A stretch of 39,749 nucleotides of DNA from Sphingomonadales bacterium. Lineage in GTDB: Bacteria; Pseudomonadota; Alphaproteobacteria; Sphingomonadales; Sphingomonadaceae. The notes beneath the pieces are model-generated. The model was not told the DNA's origin. It saw only the letters and a program-made list of their open reading frames with translations, and did not search any database. Positions 7,881 to 18,593 of this stretch are shown here, in pieces; the first letter of the stretch is position 1; every line of letters starts with the position of its first letter. The translations under genes and the position numbers were made by a program. The DNA lies in NCBI GenBank assembly GCA_017302615.1, contig JAFLDB010000018.1, positions 1-39,749 on the forward strand, written 5' to 3'.

Positions 7881-9748
7881 GCCAGGGCCCCTTCGATCGC
7901 GGCTTCGATTTCGGCAATGGTGAACGGCTGGCCGCTCACCTTGTTGAAAGGCTTGGCGTCAACCAGGAACTGGTCGCGCAGCACGGTCTTGAACTGGCCG
8001 GTGTTCATTTCCGGCACGAGGATCCGCTCGTAACCGCGCAGAAGATCGCCCAGATTTTCCGGCAGCGGCCAGATGTGGCGGACGTGGATGTGGCTGACGT
8101 CCAGCCCCTTGGCCCGCGCCCGGCGGACCGCCTGGTGGATCGGGCCATAGGTGCTGCCCCAGCCGACCACGGCCAACTTGCCGCCCGCGTTGCCCAGCGT
8201 CACTTCCTGCGCGGGGATCGACTTGGCCACGCCATTGACCTTGGCATGGCGCGCGTCGGTCATCGCCTGGTGGGCGGCGGGGCTGTAATCGAGATTGCCG
8301 GTGCCGGGGTTCTTCTCGATCCCGCCGATCCGGTGGGTCAGGCCCGGGGTGCCCGGCTTGATCCACGGCCGCGCGCCCTTCTCGTCGCGGGCATAGGGCA
8401 GCAGAGTGCCGTCCGGGCCGTTGCGCTCTTCCAGGAACAAAACCGGGAATGCCTCATAGCTGGCCGGATCCGGCACCTTCCACGGCTCGGCCGCGTTGGC
8501 GATATAGCCGTCGGTCAGCAGGATCACCGGGGTCATGTATTGCGTGGCGATCCGGCAGGCCTCGATCGCGCAATCGAACGCATCGCTGGGGCTGCGCGCG
8601 GCGATCACCGGCATCGGCGTATCGCCGTTGCGGCCATAGACCGCCTGATAGAGGTCGCTCTGCTCGGTCTTGGTCGGAAGGCCGGTCGACGGCCCGCCCC
8701 GCTGCGAATTGACGATCACCAGCGGCAGTTCGGTCATCACCGCCAGGCCCATCGCCTCGGTCTTGAGCGCAATGCCCGGACCCGACGAGGAGGTGACGCC
8801 CAGCTGCCCGGCGTAGCTTGCGCCGATGGCCGAGGCGATCGCCGCGATCTCGTCTTCCGCCTGGAAGGTGGTAACGCCGAATTCCTTGAGCCCGACGAGG
8901 TAATGCAGGATCGAGCTGGCCGGAGTGATCGGATAGCCGCCGAAGAACATCGGCAGGTGCGCCAGGTTGGCCCCCGCGACAAGACCGAGCGCAACCGCTT
9001 CGGCGCCGGTGATGGTGCGATAAAGGCCGGCCGGGGCCGGAACGGCATCCAGGTGCTGCTTGTGCAGCTGCCCGCCCAGTTCCGCCGTTTCGCCATAGGC
9101 ATGGCCGGCGTTGAGCGCGGCGATGTTGGCTTCGGCCAGCACCGGGTTCTTGCGGAACTTGTTGTTGAGCCAGTCAACCAGCGGCGCGCGGTCGCGGTCG
9201 AACATCCACAGCGCCAGGCCCAGCGTCCACATGTTCTTGCAGCGCAGCGCGTCCTTGTTGCCAAGGCCGAAGGGCTTCACGGCCTCGACCGTCAGGGCCG
9301 AAATGTCGAAAGCCAGCACCTGCCACTTGGACAGCGAGCCGTCCTCCAGCGGGCTGACTTCATACTTGGCCTTTTCCAGGTTGCGCTTGGTGAACTCGCC
9401 CGTGTCGGCGATGATCAGGCCGCCCGGCTTGAGCGCGCCGACGTTGGTCTTCAGCGCCGCCGGGTTCATCGCCACCAGCACGTCGGGCGCGTCGCCCGCG
9501 GTGTCGATCTCGGTCGAGCCGAAGTTGATCTGGAACGCGGAGACGCCGAACAGCGTGCCTTGCGGCGCACGGATTTCCGCCGGAAAGTCCGGGAAAGTGG
9601 CGAAGTCGTTGCCGGCCAGCGCGCTCGACAGGGTGAACTGTCCGCCCGTCAGCTGCATGCCATCGCCGGAATCGCCCGCGAAACGGACGACAACGGCTTC
9701 GGGACTGTTCTTGGTGAGACCTTCCGGTTCGGCGGTTTGCGTTGCCAT
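7877..9748 (-). CDS. korA: 2-oxoacid:ferredoxin oxidoreductase, fused gamma-alpha subunit
   Basis: Encodes 623 residues. The gamma domain comes first: VVRFAGDSGDGMQLTGGQF at 20-38, running to about residue 200. The alpha domain follows: FFGGYPITPASSILHYL from residue 268, then a pyrimidine-binding region with GIALKTEAMGLAVMTELP and NSQRGGPSTGLPTKTEQSDL. This gamma-alpha fusion paired with a separate beta subunit is the KorAB type found in many aerobic bacteria. A good ribosome-binding site (AAGGAAG) precedes the ATG at 9748. The gene is divergent from an esterase gene across 186 bases. No dedicated 3Fe/4Fe ferredoxin subunit lies nearby, so the electron acceptor must be encoded elsewhere. Confidence 0.93.
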   Translation of the reverse strand: MATQTAEPEGLTKNSPEAVVVRFAGDSGDGMQLTGGQFTLSSALAGNDFATFPDFPAEIRAPQGTLFGVSAFQINFGSTEIDTAGDAPDVLVAMNPAALKTNVGALKPGGLIIADTGEFTKRNLEKAKYEVSPLEDGSLSKWQVLAFDISALTVEAVKPFGLGNKDALRCKNMWTLGLALWMFDRDRAPLVDWLNNKFRKNPVLAEANIAALNAGHAYGETAELGGQLHKQHLDAVPAPAGLYRTITGAEAVALGLVAGANLAHLPMFFGGYPITPASSILHYLVGLKEFGVTTFQAEDEIAAIASAIGASYAGQLGVTSSSGPGIALKTEAMGLAVMTELPLVIVNSQRGGPSTGLPTKTEQSDLYQAVYGRNGDTPMPVIAARSPSDAFDCAIEACRIATQYMTPVILLTDGYIANAAEPWKVPDPASYEAFPVLFLEERNGPDGTLLPYARDEKGARPWIKPGTPGLTHRIGGIEKNPGTGNLDYSPAAHQAMTDARHAKVNGVAKSIPAQEVTLGNAGGKLAVVGWGSTYGPIHQAVRRARAKGLDVSHIHVRHIWPLPENLGDLLRGYERILVPEMNTGQFKTVLRDQFLVDAKPFNKVSGQPFTIAEIEAAIEGALA

Positions 9749-9934
9749 GCTTCTTCCTTGTCAGGCGGACAGGATCGCCTTCTTCGAGACGCGCCCTAGT
9801 CCCCTCCCGCATTCACGCGCAATCAAGAAAAACTGTCCTTTGCGCAAATCGACAAGAGGACTGCGAAGGCCGCTAGTCAAGTGGCAAAAGGCGACTTAAC
9901 CTGTCGATTAAACGAGACGAGAGAGGATTCCCCG

Positions 9935-10873
9935 ATGAGCGATGGCACCCCCCTGATCCGCGAAGACGTGCAAGGTTTTCTTGCTCTGGTGAACAGCCTG
10001 CCCGCGCCCGAGCGGCTCGATCCGGTGGAGCAGCGCGCCGGCTATCTCGGCCTGAAAGCCATGACCGAGGCCGATCCGCGCCCCATGGCGGTGATCAAGG
10101 ACCTGACCTGCCCCGGCCCGGCGGGTGACATTCCGGTGCGGTTCTATGACGTGCGGGAAAGCCGCGATCCCTCGCCGGTGATCCTGTTCTTCCACGGCGG
10201 CGGATTCGTGATCGGGGATCTCGATACCCACAACTCGCTCTGCACCGAACTGTCGGCCGAACTCGATCTGCCGGTGCTGGCGGTTGACTACCGGCTCGCC
10301 CCCGAACACCCCTTCCCCGCAGCGCCGGACGATTGCGAGGCGGCAGCGCGTTGGCTGGCGGCAAGCCCCAAGGAGCTGGAGCGGACCGTCACCGGCCTTG
10401 TCACCATCGGCGGCAGCGCCGGGGGCAACCTGGCCACCGTCACTGCCCGTTCACTGATCGACCGGCCCGCCGCCGCGCCGATGCTGCTGCAGGTGCTGCT
10501 CTATCCCGCCACTGACGAGAGCCAGGACGGATCGATGGAGCGCTTTGCCGAAGGGCACCTCCTGACCAAGGTGGCGATGGACTGGTTCTATTCGCTCTAC
10601 CTGCCCAAGAGCGGCGATCCCCGCGCCTTTCCGCTGCACGCCGATACCAGGGGCATGTGCCCCTCGATCGTGGCGACTGCGGGGCTCGATCCCCTGCAGG
10701 ATCAGGGCCGCCGGATGGCCGCCAAGCTGGTCGATGCCGGGGTCGATACGCTGTTCCTGCACATGCACGGTCTCACCCACGATTTCTCCACCACCCGCAA
10801 GGCCCTGCCCAGCGCGGCCGCCGCCACCGCCAAGGTCATCGCGGCGATGAAGCTGATGCTGATGAAGGTTTGA
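9935..10873 (+). CDS. Alpha/beta hydrolase, hormone-sensitive-lipase (family IV) esterase
   Basis: Encodes 312 residues. FFHGGGFVIGDLDTH (HGGG at 87-90) is the oxyanion-hole motif of HSL-type esterases. The nucleophile elbow is GGSAGGN with Ser161. Asp252 in GLDPLQDQG and His282 in THDFSTTRK complete the triad. The family hydrolyses short- to medium-chain acyl esters in the cytoplasm. The family usually has GDSAGG, and here the Asp is replaced by Gly. The ATG at 9935 is preferred over an upstream in-frame start because GAGAGGA lies just before it. rppH follows 32 bases later, probably co-transcribed. The physiological ester is unknown. Confidence 0.88.
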   Translation: MSDGTPLIREDVQGFLALVNSLPAPERLDPVEQRAGYLGLKAMTEADPRPMAVIKDLTCPGPAGDIPVRFYDVRESRDPSPVILFFHGGGFVIGDLDTHNSLCTELSAELDLPVLAVDYRLAPEHPFPAAPDDCEAAARWLAASPKELERTVTGLVTIGGSAGGNLATVTARSLIDRPAAAPMLLQVLLYPATDESQDGSMERFAEGHLLTKVAMDWFYSLYLPKSGDPRAFPLHADTRGMCPSIVATAGLDPLQDQGRRMAAKLVDAGVDTLFLHMHGLTHDFSTTRKALPSAAAATAKVIAAMKLMLMKV

Positions 10874-10905
10874 GATCGGCGGGATTTGGGGCTAAGGGCG
10901 CGCCG

Positions 10906-11406
10906 ATGAGCGATCCCTTTGCCCACCTGCCCTATCGTCCCTGCGTTGGCGTGATGATGGTCAACCCGGCCGGCCAGGCCTTTGTCGGCCGCCGGATCGA
11001 CACCCGCGGCCAGCCCGACGAGGGCGGCGTCTACTGGCAGATGCCGCAGGGCGGGGTCGATGACGGCGAGGACCTGCGCGAAGCCGCACTGCGCGAGCTG
11101 TGGGAAGAAACCGGGGTGGAAGAACGCCACGTCACCCTGATCGCCCAGACCCGCGAGGAAGTGCTTTACGACCTGCCCGACGACCTGATCGGCAAGCTGT
11201 GGAAAGGGCGCTATCGCGGCCAGCGCCAGCACTGGTTCCTGGCGCGCTTCTCCGGCGAGGATGCCGACATCCACCTGGAACGCCACGATCCGCCCGAATT
11301 CGCCGAATGGCGCTGGATCGATCCGCTGCTGCTGCCCGACCTGATCGTACCGTTCAAGAAGCGGGTCTACCGCGCGGTGCTCGACGAGTTCAGGGAACTG
11401 ATCTGA
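10906..11406 (+). CDS. rppH: RNA pyrophosphohydrolase (Nudix)
   Basis: Encodes 166 residues starting MSDPFAHLPYRPCVGVMMVN. The Nudix box is complete (GGVDDGEDLREAALRELWEETGV, about residues 47-69, with the REL-EE core). YWQMPQGGVD before it and QRQHWFLARF after it are typical of RppH/NudH, the enzyme that removes pyrophosphate from 5'-triphosphate mRNA and so starts RNA decay. An alternative reading is a diadenosine polyphosphate hydrolase, the older name for the same family. Its 3' end overlaps the convergent membrane-protein gene by 17 bases. Confidence 0.93.
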   Translation: MSDPFAHLPYRPCVGVMMVNPAGQAFVGRRIDTRGQPDEGGVYWQMPQGGVDDGEDLREAALRELWEETGVEERHVTLIAQTREEVLYDLPDDLIGKLWKGRYRGQRQHWFLARFSGEDADIHLERHDPPEFAEWRWIDPLLLPDLIVPFKKRVYRAVLDEFRELI

Positions 11407-11908
11407 CAGGCCGGTAGTAGCCGTGCCAGGCAGCCAGCCCGCCAATGCTGCCGCCAAGGACATTCAAGAAAAACAGCGACATATCGAAAGGCCCTCCGAA
11501 TGGCGGGGCGATTGATGCGAGCCAGATCCCCACTGGAATGGAGAATATCGCGCCCAACAGGCCCCATACCCAGATCCGACTTGACAAGGCCAACCTTGGT
11601 TCGATCCAGGCCATAAACACAATAAAGGGAAACGCTGTTGGCATCGAAACCAACAGACCGATCGTCAGGAAAATTGCCAAGCCTATCGCAACTAGCACCA
11701 GTCCTGCCACGAACTCGCCAAGCGCTCCGGCGGCAAGCGCAGCGATCAATTCACTCACCGTTTGTGATGGATCCAGAAACGAGAAAAAGAAGGTCATGGC
11801 CGCGCAAACACCGGCCAGACAGCCATAAGCCAAGGCCCGTCTGACACTGCGGCACGGCTCGCGCTGCGGCGTTTCAATCAGGTTCAGGCCGAGATCGTCA
11901 CCGGCCAT
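11390..11908 (-). CDS. Hypothetical small membrane protein
   Basis: Encodes 172 residues from the ATG at 11908, eight bases beyond the TPR gene stop. An upstream ATG at 11947 would run into the TPR gene and was not used. There is no recognised domain. Four hydrophobic segments are visible: ALAYGCLAGVCAAMTFFFSFL, the long Ala/Gly/Leu region FVAGLVLVAIGLAIFLTIGLL, PFIVFMAWIE with WVWGLLGAIFSIPVGIWLA, and a C-terminal SLFFLNVLGGSIGGLAAW. A short charged N-terminus would face the cytoplasm. It is the last gene of the guaB-methyltransferase-TPR run and overlaps rppH tail to tail. Base composition is lower in GC than its neighbours, which may mean later acquisition or low expression. Function unknown. 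Confidence 0.6.
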   Translation of the reverse strand: MAGDDLGLNLIETPQREPCRSVRRALAYGCLAGVCAAMTFFFSFLDPSQTVSELIAALAAGALGEFVAGLVLVAIGLAIFLTIGLLVSMPTAFPFIVFMAWIEPRLALSSRIWVWGLLGAIFSIPVGIWLASIAPPFGGPFDMSLFFLNVLGGSIGGLAAWHGYYRPVRSVP

Positions 11909-11915
11909 AAGGCGC

Positions 11916-12425
11916 TCAGTTCGCCGAAACTTCCGGCTTCGGCTCAACCTGTTCGGCGGTCACCACCTGCGGCGCGGGGCCGCGTTCGATGGCGGCGGAA
12001 AGCTGGCGTGCGGGCGGGCAGGTCTTGTTGCCGCAGAGCTGCTCCAGCCGCACAAGGTTGCGCTTGGCCTTGTCGATAGCGCCCTTTTCGACCAGCGCCT
12101 CACCCTCTCCAGCGATGGCGTACTGGTTGTTGGGATCAAGCTTCAGCGCCTCGCGGTAATAGTGCAGCGCCTTGCCCTGCATGCCCTGTTTGCGGGTCGC
12201 TTCGGCCAGGTTGAGATAGATCGCGACATGGCCCGGCTGGATCGTCAGCGCGGCTTCGAAATTGTCCACCGCGGCATCGACATCGCCTGCTGCCAGCGCC
12301 TTGCGCCCTTCGGCCACCAGCGCCGCGGCGCGGGGATCGAGCGGGGTCGGCGGGGCGCTGTAACCCGTACTGGCGGACACCGCGACCAGCAGCGCAAGCG
12401 CAAAGGCGGCGGGGGAATAACGCAT
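11916..12425 (-). CDS. Exported TPR-repeat protein
   Basis: Encodes 169 residues. The N-terminus MRYSPAAFALALLVAVSAS is a signal peptide. Residues about 35-130 contain three tetratricopeptide-like units (AEGRKALAAGDVDAAVDNFEAAL, LNLAEATRKQGMQGKALHYY, GEGEALVEKGAIDKAKRNL). A Cys pair lies in QLCGNKTCPPA. The start at 12425 is chosen because AAGGAG sits ideally before it, while the longer frame (to 12467) overlaps the methyltransferase gene. TPR proteins serve as scaffolds; a periplasmic or envelope-associated role is inferred from the signal peptide. The partner is unknown. Confidence 0.82.
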   Translation of the reverse strand: MRYSPAAFALALLVAVSASTGYSAPPTPLDPRAAALVAEGRKALAAGDVDAAVDNFEAALTIQPGHVAIYLNLAEATRKQGMQGKALHYYREALKLDPNNQYAIAGEGEALVEKGAIDKAKRNLVRLEQLCGNKTCPPARQLSAAIERGPAPQVVTAEQVEPKPEVSAN

Positions 12426-12463
12426 GATCTGCTCCTTGAGCGTGGCCATTGGCGCCGGGTTTA

Positions 12464-15162
<2,699 letters not shown>

Positions 15163-15179
15163 CTAGTTCTGTTCTGGGG

Positions 15180-16730
15180 CTATTTCCCCCGCTCCGGCAC
15201 GCGGCGCGGATCGGCAAACCAGCGCACCAGCCCGACGTGGAATTCCACATCGTCCGCCGCCCCGCCCAGCACCAGCCCGCGGCTGACCTTGTCACCCGGA
15301 CGGTGGTAATCGCTGTCCATGAATGCCTCGACCAGCGCGATGTCCGACCATGAGCTGGACACCATCACCGCCGGCACCCCGTATTTGAGCAGCGCCCAGC
15401 CGTCCTGCCGGTGAGCATAAGGCGCGGCGGCGTTGCCCGGCGCGATGCGGCGCTTGGCAAATTTGGCATAGACCTCGATCTGTGGATCGAGCGGGGTCAG
15501 CCCCTTGCCGACAATCTCGAACGGCCGGCCCGCCGGGGCCAGCGCGACCGTATCGATATTGAACGCGGCGACGATCCGGCCCAGCGGCAGCGGCGGATTC
15601 TCGGCAAAGGCGCGCGCGCCGAGGAAGCCGATCTCCTCGCCGGTGGTGGCAAGGAAATAGACATCGCGGTCCAGCTGCGGCCCATCCGCCAGCCGCCGCG
15701 CGATCTCGGTCATCACGGCCAGCCCGCTGGCATTGTCGACCGCGCCGTTGCAGATCAGGTCCTCGGCCGGCGGCTCGGCGCACTGGCCGAAGTGATCCCA
15801 GTGGGCAAGGACCAGCACCGCCCCCGTCTCCGGCCGCCTGCCGGGCAGCTTGCCGATGATGTTGTGGGTGCGGATCCGGGTTTCGCGGGTGGTCGCCTCA
15901 AGCGAGACGCCAAGGTCGATCAGCCGCGGGGCAAACCCGGCCATCGCAGCTTCGCCCTGCAACTTCGCCAGATCCAGCCCGGTTCCGGCCAGCACGGCGT
16001 TGAGCCCCTCGGGCGTCAGGAAGGCTTCCAGCTCGCTCACCGGCTTGTCGCTGGCCAAGGCATAGGCCGTCCGCTTGCGATAGGCAGCGACGGTATCAAG
16101 CGAGCGCTCGCCGTCCAGCACGGTGATCACGGCCAGCGCCCCGCCTTTCAGCAGCGCATCCTGCCGCCCGGAATGTTCGATCCCGCCATCAAGCAGCAGC
16201 ACGACCTTGCCGGCCAGCTCGGCCTGCGGCGGCACCCGGTCGCCCTTGCCGACAAACAGCAGCGGAGCGTTCTCCACCAGGCTGCGCTTGCCCGAAGTGA
16301 GCACCAGGATCGTGCCATCGGGCAGATAGAGCCGCTTGCCCTTGCGGGTAAAGAATGCGCGGCTGACCGAGGGATCGCGGCCGATGATCTCGACCGGGGC
16401 GAACCACGGGTGCAGCGGGTTGTTGGTCCCCGATTGCAGGCCGATGTCGAACCATTGCCGTCCGATGTAACGCAAGGTCAGGGTTTCGCCGTCGGTGCCG
16501 GGCTCGCGCCCCTGGTAGGCATCGCTGGCCAGTTCGACGATATGGGCGCGCAACTGCGCTTCCAGTTCGGCCCGGGCCTTGGCCTCCTTGCCCTTCAGCG
16601 GCTTGGATGCGGCCTGCTTGGCGGAGGGACGGGATGCCGCGGCCAGGGGATCCATCAGCGGATGAATCACCAGCCCCGCCGCAAGCAGCGCCATCAGGAT
16701 GCGGTTCATCGCCAGCCGGAAACGCTTCAT
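15180..16730 (-). CDS. Secreted M28-family zinc aminopeptidase
   Basis: Encodes 516 residues. A hydrophobic segment at 9-30 is a signal peptide or N-terminal anchor. Residues 110-285 include a protease-associated-type insert. The M28 co-catalytic zinc site is complete: His310 (AHWDHFG), Asp332 (GAVDNASG), Glu365/Glu366 (TTGEEIGFLGA), Asp393 (NIDTVAL) and His476 (DSDYHRPGD). Members release N-terminal amino acids or act on other small amide substrates in the periplasm. The ATG at 16730 is supported by a promoter whose -10 box ends 8 bases upstream with no Shine-Dalgarno. A second ATG, eight codons in, would still leave a signal peptide. Confidence 0.9.
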   Translation of the reverse strand: MKRFRLAMNRILMALLAAGLVIHPLMDPLAAASRPSAKQAASKPLKGKEAKARAELEAQLRAHIVELASDAYQGREPGTDGETLTLRYIGRQWFDIGLQSGTNNPLHPWFAPVEIIGRDPSVSRAFFTRKGKRLYLPDGTILVLTSGKRSLVENAPLLFVGKGDRVPPQAELAGKVVLLLDGGIEHSGRQDALLKGGALAVITVLDGERSLDTVAAYRKRTAYALASDKPVSELEAFLTPEGLNAVLAGTGLDLAKLQGEAAMAGFAPRLIDLGVSLEATTRETRIRTHNIIGKLPGRRPETGAVLVLAHWDHFGQCAEPPAEDLICNGAVDNASGLAVMTEIARRLADGPQLDRDVYFLATTGEEIGFLGARAFAENPPLPLGRIVAAFNIDTVALAPAGRPFEIVGKGLTPLDPQIEVYAKFAKRRIAPGNAAAPYAHRQDGWALLKYGVPAVMVSSSWSDIALVEAFMDSDYHRPGDKVSRGLVLGGAADDVEFHVGLVRWFADPRRVPERGK

Positions 16731-16738
16731 CGCCGACC

Positions 16739-16767
16739 GTTATCACTGCAACCGGGCCGCGCGGCAA
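16739..16767 (-). promoter_or_regulatory. Candidate promoter of the M28 peptidase gene
   Basis: On the minus strand TTGCCG (16767-16762) and GATAAC (16744-16739) are separated by 17 bases. The -10 box ends 8 bases before the ATG, so transcription would start at or within a base or two of the start codon. No Shine-Dalgarno is present. Confidence 0.5.
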
Positions 16768-16801
16768 GCACGACCGGCATCGGTTCGTCGATTGCCGCGC
16801 G
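16758..16801. repeat. Inverted repeat between bdhA and the M28 gene
   Basis: CGCGCGGCAA (16758-16767) and its exact reverse complement (16792-16801) flank a 24-base loop that can form a smaller stem (CGACCG with CGGTTCG). It could terminate the 3-hydroxybutyrate dehydrogenase transcript, but no T-run follows. It also covers the -35 box of the M28 promoter, so an operator role is equally possible. Confidence 0.45.
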
Positions 16802-16834
16802 TGGTGGCAGGAATGTTACAGGTGCCGCGCCGCC

Positions 16835-17590
16835 CTATTCAGCGGTCCAGCCGCCATCCATGCTGATATTCGCCCCGGTGATATTGGCCGCGGCATCGCG
16901 GCACAGGAACACCGCCATTTCCCCCACGTCGCTCGGCTGGACGAACTTCTTGGTCGGTTGGCGCTGCAGCAGCACGTCGTTGATCACCTGTTCGCGGCTC
17001 ATGTTCCGGGCTGCCATGGTGTCCGGGATCTGGTTCTCGACCAGCGGGGTCCAGACATAGCCGGGGCTGATGCAGTTGGCGGTAATGTTGAACGTCGCCA
17101 GTTCCAGCGCCAGGGTCTTGGTCAGACCGGCAAGCCCGTGCTTGGCCGAGACATAGGCCGCCTTGTAAGGCGATGCGGTCAGCGAATGAGCGCTGGCTGT
17201 GTTGATGATCCGCCCCCACCCGGCCGCCTTCATGTGCGGGATCGCCAGGCGGCAGGCATCGAACGCGGCGGTCAGGTTGAGCGCGATGATCGTGTCCCAC
17301 TTGTCGACCGGGAATTCCTCGACCGGGGCGACGTGCTGCATGCCCGCGTTGTTGACCAGGATGTCGATCGGCCCGGCCCCGGCCATCAGCGCCTCTACCC
17401 CTTCGCGCCTCGACAGGTCGGCCGGCACGTGAATGGCGTTCAGTTCGGCGCAGAGCGCGGCAATCGTTTCGGCATCGCCAAACCCGGACAGGACCACTTC
17501 GGCTCCCTCGGCCGCAAGCGAGCGGGCAACGGCCAGGCCGATGCCAGAGGTTGAACCGGTGACCAGGGCGCGCTTTCCGGACAGGAACAT
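16835..17590 (-). CDS. bdhA: 3-hydroxybutyrate dehydrogenase (SDR family)
   Basis: Encodes 251 residues. It has the classical SDR pattern: TGSTSGIG at 11-18, NNAG at 80-83, catalytic Tyr146 and Lys150 in YVSAKHG. The segments SAHSLTASPYKAAY, ISPGYVWTPLVENQIPD and LLQRQPTKKFVQPSDVG are characteristic of bacterial D-3-hydroxybutyrate dehydrogenases. It interconverts 3-hydroxybutyrate and acetoacetate with NAD+, linked to PHB or ketone-body use. The ATG at 17590 is preferred over a TTG four codons upstream because GGAGTCGAGA precedes it. No other PHB genes are in the window. Another SDR substrate cannot be excluded. Confidence 0.85.
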   Translation of the reverse strand: MFLSGKRALVTGSTSGIGLAVARSLAAEGAEVVLSGFGDAETIAALCAELNAIHVPADLSRREGVEALMAGAGPIDILVNNAGMQHVAPVEEFPVDKWDTIIALNLTAAFDACRLAIPHMKAAGWGRIINTASAHSLTASPYKAAYVSAKHGLAGLTKTLALELATFNITANCISPGYVWTPLVENQIPDTMAARNMSREQVINDVLLQRQPTKKFVQPSDVGEMAVFLCRDAAANITGANISMDGGWTAE

Positions 17591-17679
17591 TCTCGACTCC
17601 AAACACTTGGGGTTTCAGCTATATCGGTGCCATTGCGGCTGGCCCCGGCTTTGTCCAGCCCGCAGGGAGGGTCCGCACC

Positions 17680-18558
17680 ATGCGTCATGACGAATTCGAT
17701 CCCAATGCCATCGATGTGGAGGACCAGCGGGGTTCCGGCGGTGCGCGGCGCGGCCTGCCTGTGGGGCGCGGCGGACAGGTCGGTTGCGGCACGATCATCC
17801 TCGTCCTGGTCGCCTCGGCAGTGTTCGGCGTCGATCCGGGGCAGCTGCTGGGCGGGCTGGAACAGGTCCAGGGCCCGGCGCAGGAACAGTCCGCCCCGGC
17901 CGGCGGCGCGCTGAGCGAAAGCGAAAGCTGCCGGGTGGACGAAAGCAGCCTGCAGATGTGCAACGCCCTCTCCTCGCTCAACAAGACCTGGCAGCCGGTC
18001 TTTGCTGCCGCCGGCGTGCCGTTCAAGGCGCCCAAGCTGGTGTTCTATTCACAGGCCGGCCAATCCGGCTGCGGGGCGGCGCAAAGCGCGATGGGGCCGT
18101 TCTATTGCCCGGCCGACCACGGCATCTACCTCGACACCGATTTCTTCGCGCAGATGGACCGCGATCTGGGTGCCAAGGGCAAGTTCGCCCGCGATTACGT
18201 GATCGCGCACGAATATGGCCACCACATCCAGAAGCTGACCGGCGTGTCCGACCAGATCCGCAGCCTGCAATCGCAGAACCCGCGTCAGGCCAATGCCTTG
18301 TCGGTGCGGCTTGAACTGCAGGCCGATTGCTATGCCGGGGTCTGGGCCGCCAAGAACCGCACCCGCCTGGAACCGGGCGACATGGAAAGCGGCCTCAACG
18401 CCGCCGCCGCAATCGGTGACGATACCCTGATGCGCAACGCCGGCCGCCGGGTCAGCCCGGAACAGTTCACCCACGGCACCAGCAAGCAGCGGATGGAATG
18501 GCTGCGCAAGGGCATGGAAAGCGGCGACGATACGGTTTGCGATGCGCTGATGCGGTGA
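17680..18558 (+). CDS. Neutral zinc metallopeptidase, YpfJ-type
   Basis: Encodes 292 residues. The N-terminal MRHDEFDPNAIDVEDQRG is the conserved start of the YpfJ / putative neutral zinc metallopeptidase family. A single membrane segment (about 36-50, CGTIILVLVASAVFGV) follows, then a Gln/Pro linker. The catalytic motif is HEYGHH (177-182), with LELQADCYAGVWA downstream supplying the third ligand. Five cysteines in the exported domain suggest disulfides. Good ribosome-binding site GGAGGG. It is divergent from bdhA and followed by the lactate-dehydrogenase-like gene. Substrate unknown. Confidence 0.88.
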   Translation: MRHDEFDPNAIDVEDQRGSGGARRGLPVGRGGQVGCGTIILVLVASAVFGVDPGQLLGGLEQVQGPAQEQSAPAGGALSESESCRVDESSLQMCNALSSLNKTWQPVFAAAGVPFKAPKLVFYSQAGQSGCGAAQSAMGPFYCPADHGIYLDTDFFAQMDRDLGAKGKFARDYVIAHEYGHHIQKLTGVSDQIRSLQSQNPRQANALSVRLELQADCYAGVWAAKNRTRLEPGDMESGLNAAAAIGDDTLMRNAGRRVSPEQFTHGTSKQRMEWLRKGMESGDDTVCDALMR

Positions 18559-18593
18559 TTGCGGGCGGCGCGCGGCTGGTCTAACCCCATGCC

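Noticed and set aside
8075..9799. 574-residue plus-strand open frame antisense to korA
   Set aside because: Shadow of korA, which has full domain motifs. The antisense product has no recognisable domain and no plausible start.
9749..9934. Promoters or operator for the divergent korA and esterase genes
   Set aside because: No pair of -35/-10 boxes with acceptable spacing stood out, so nothing was annotated.
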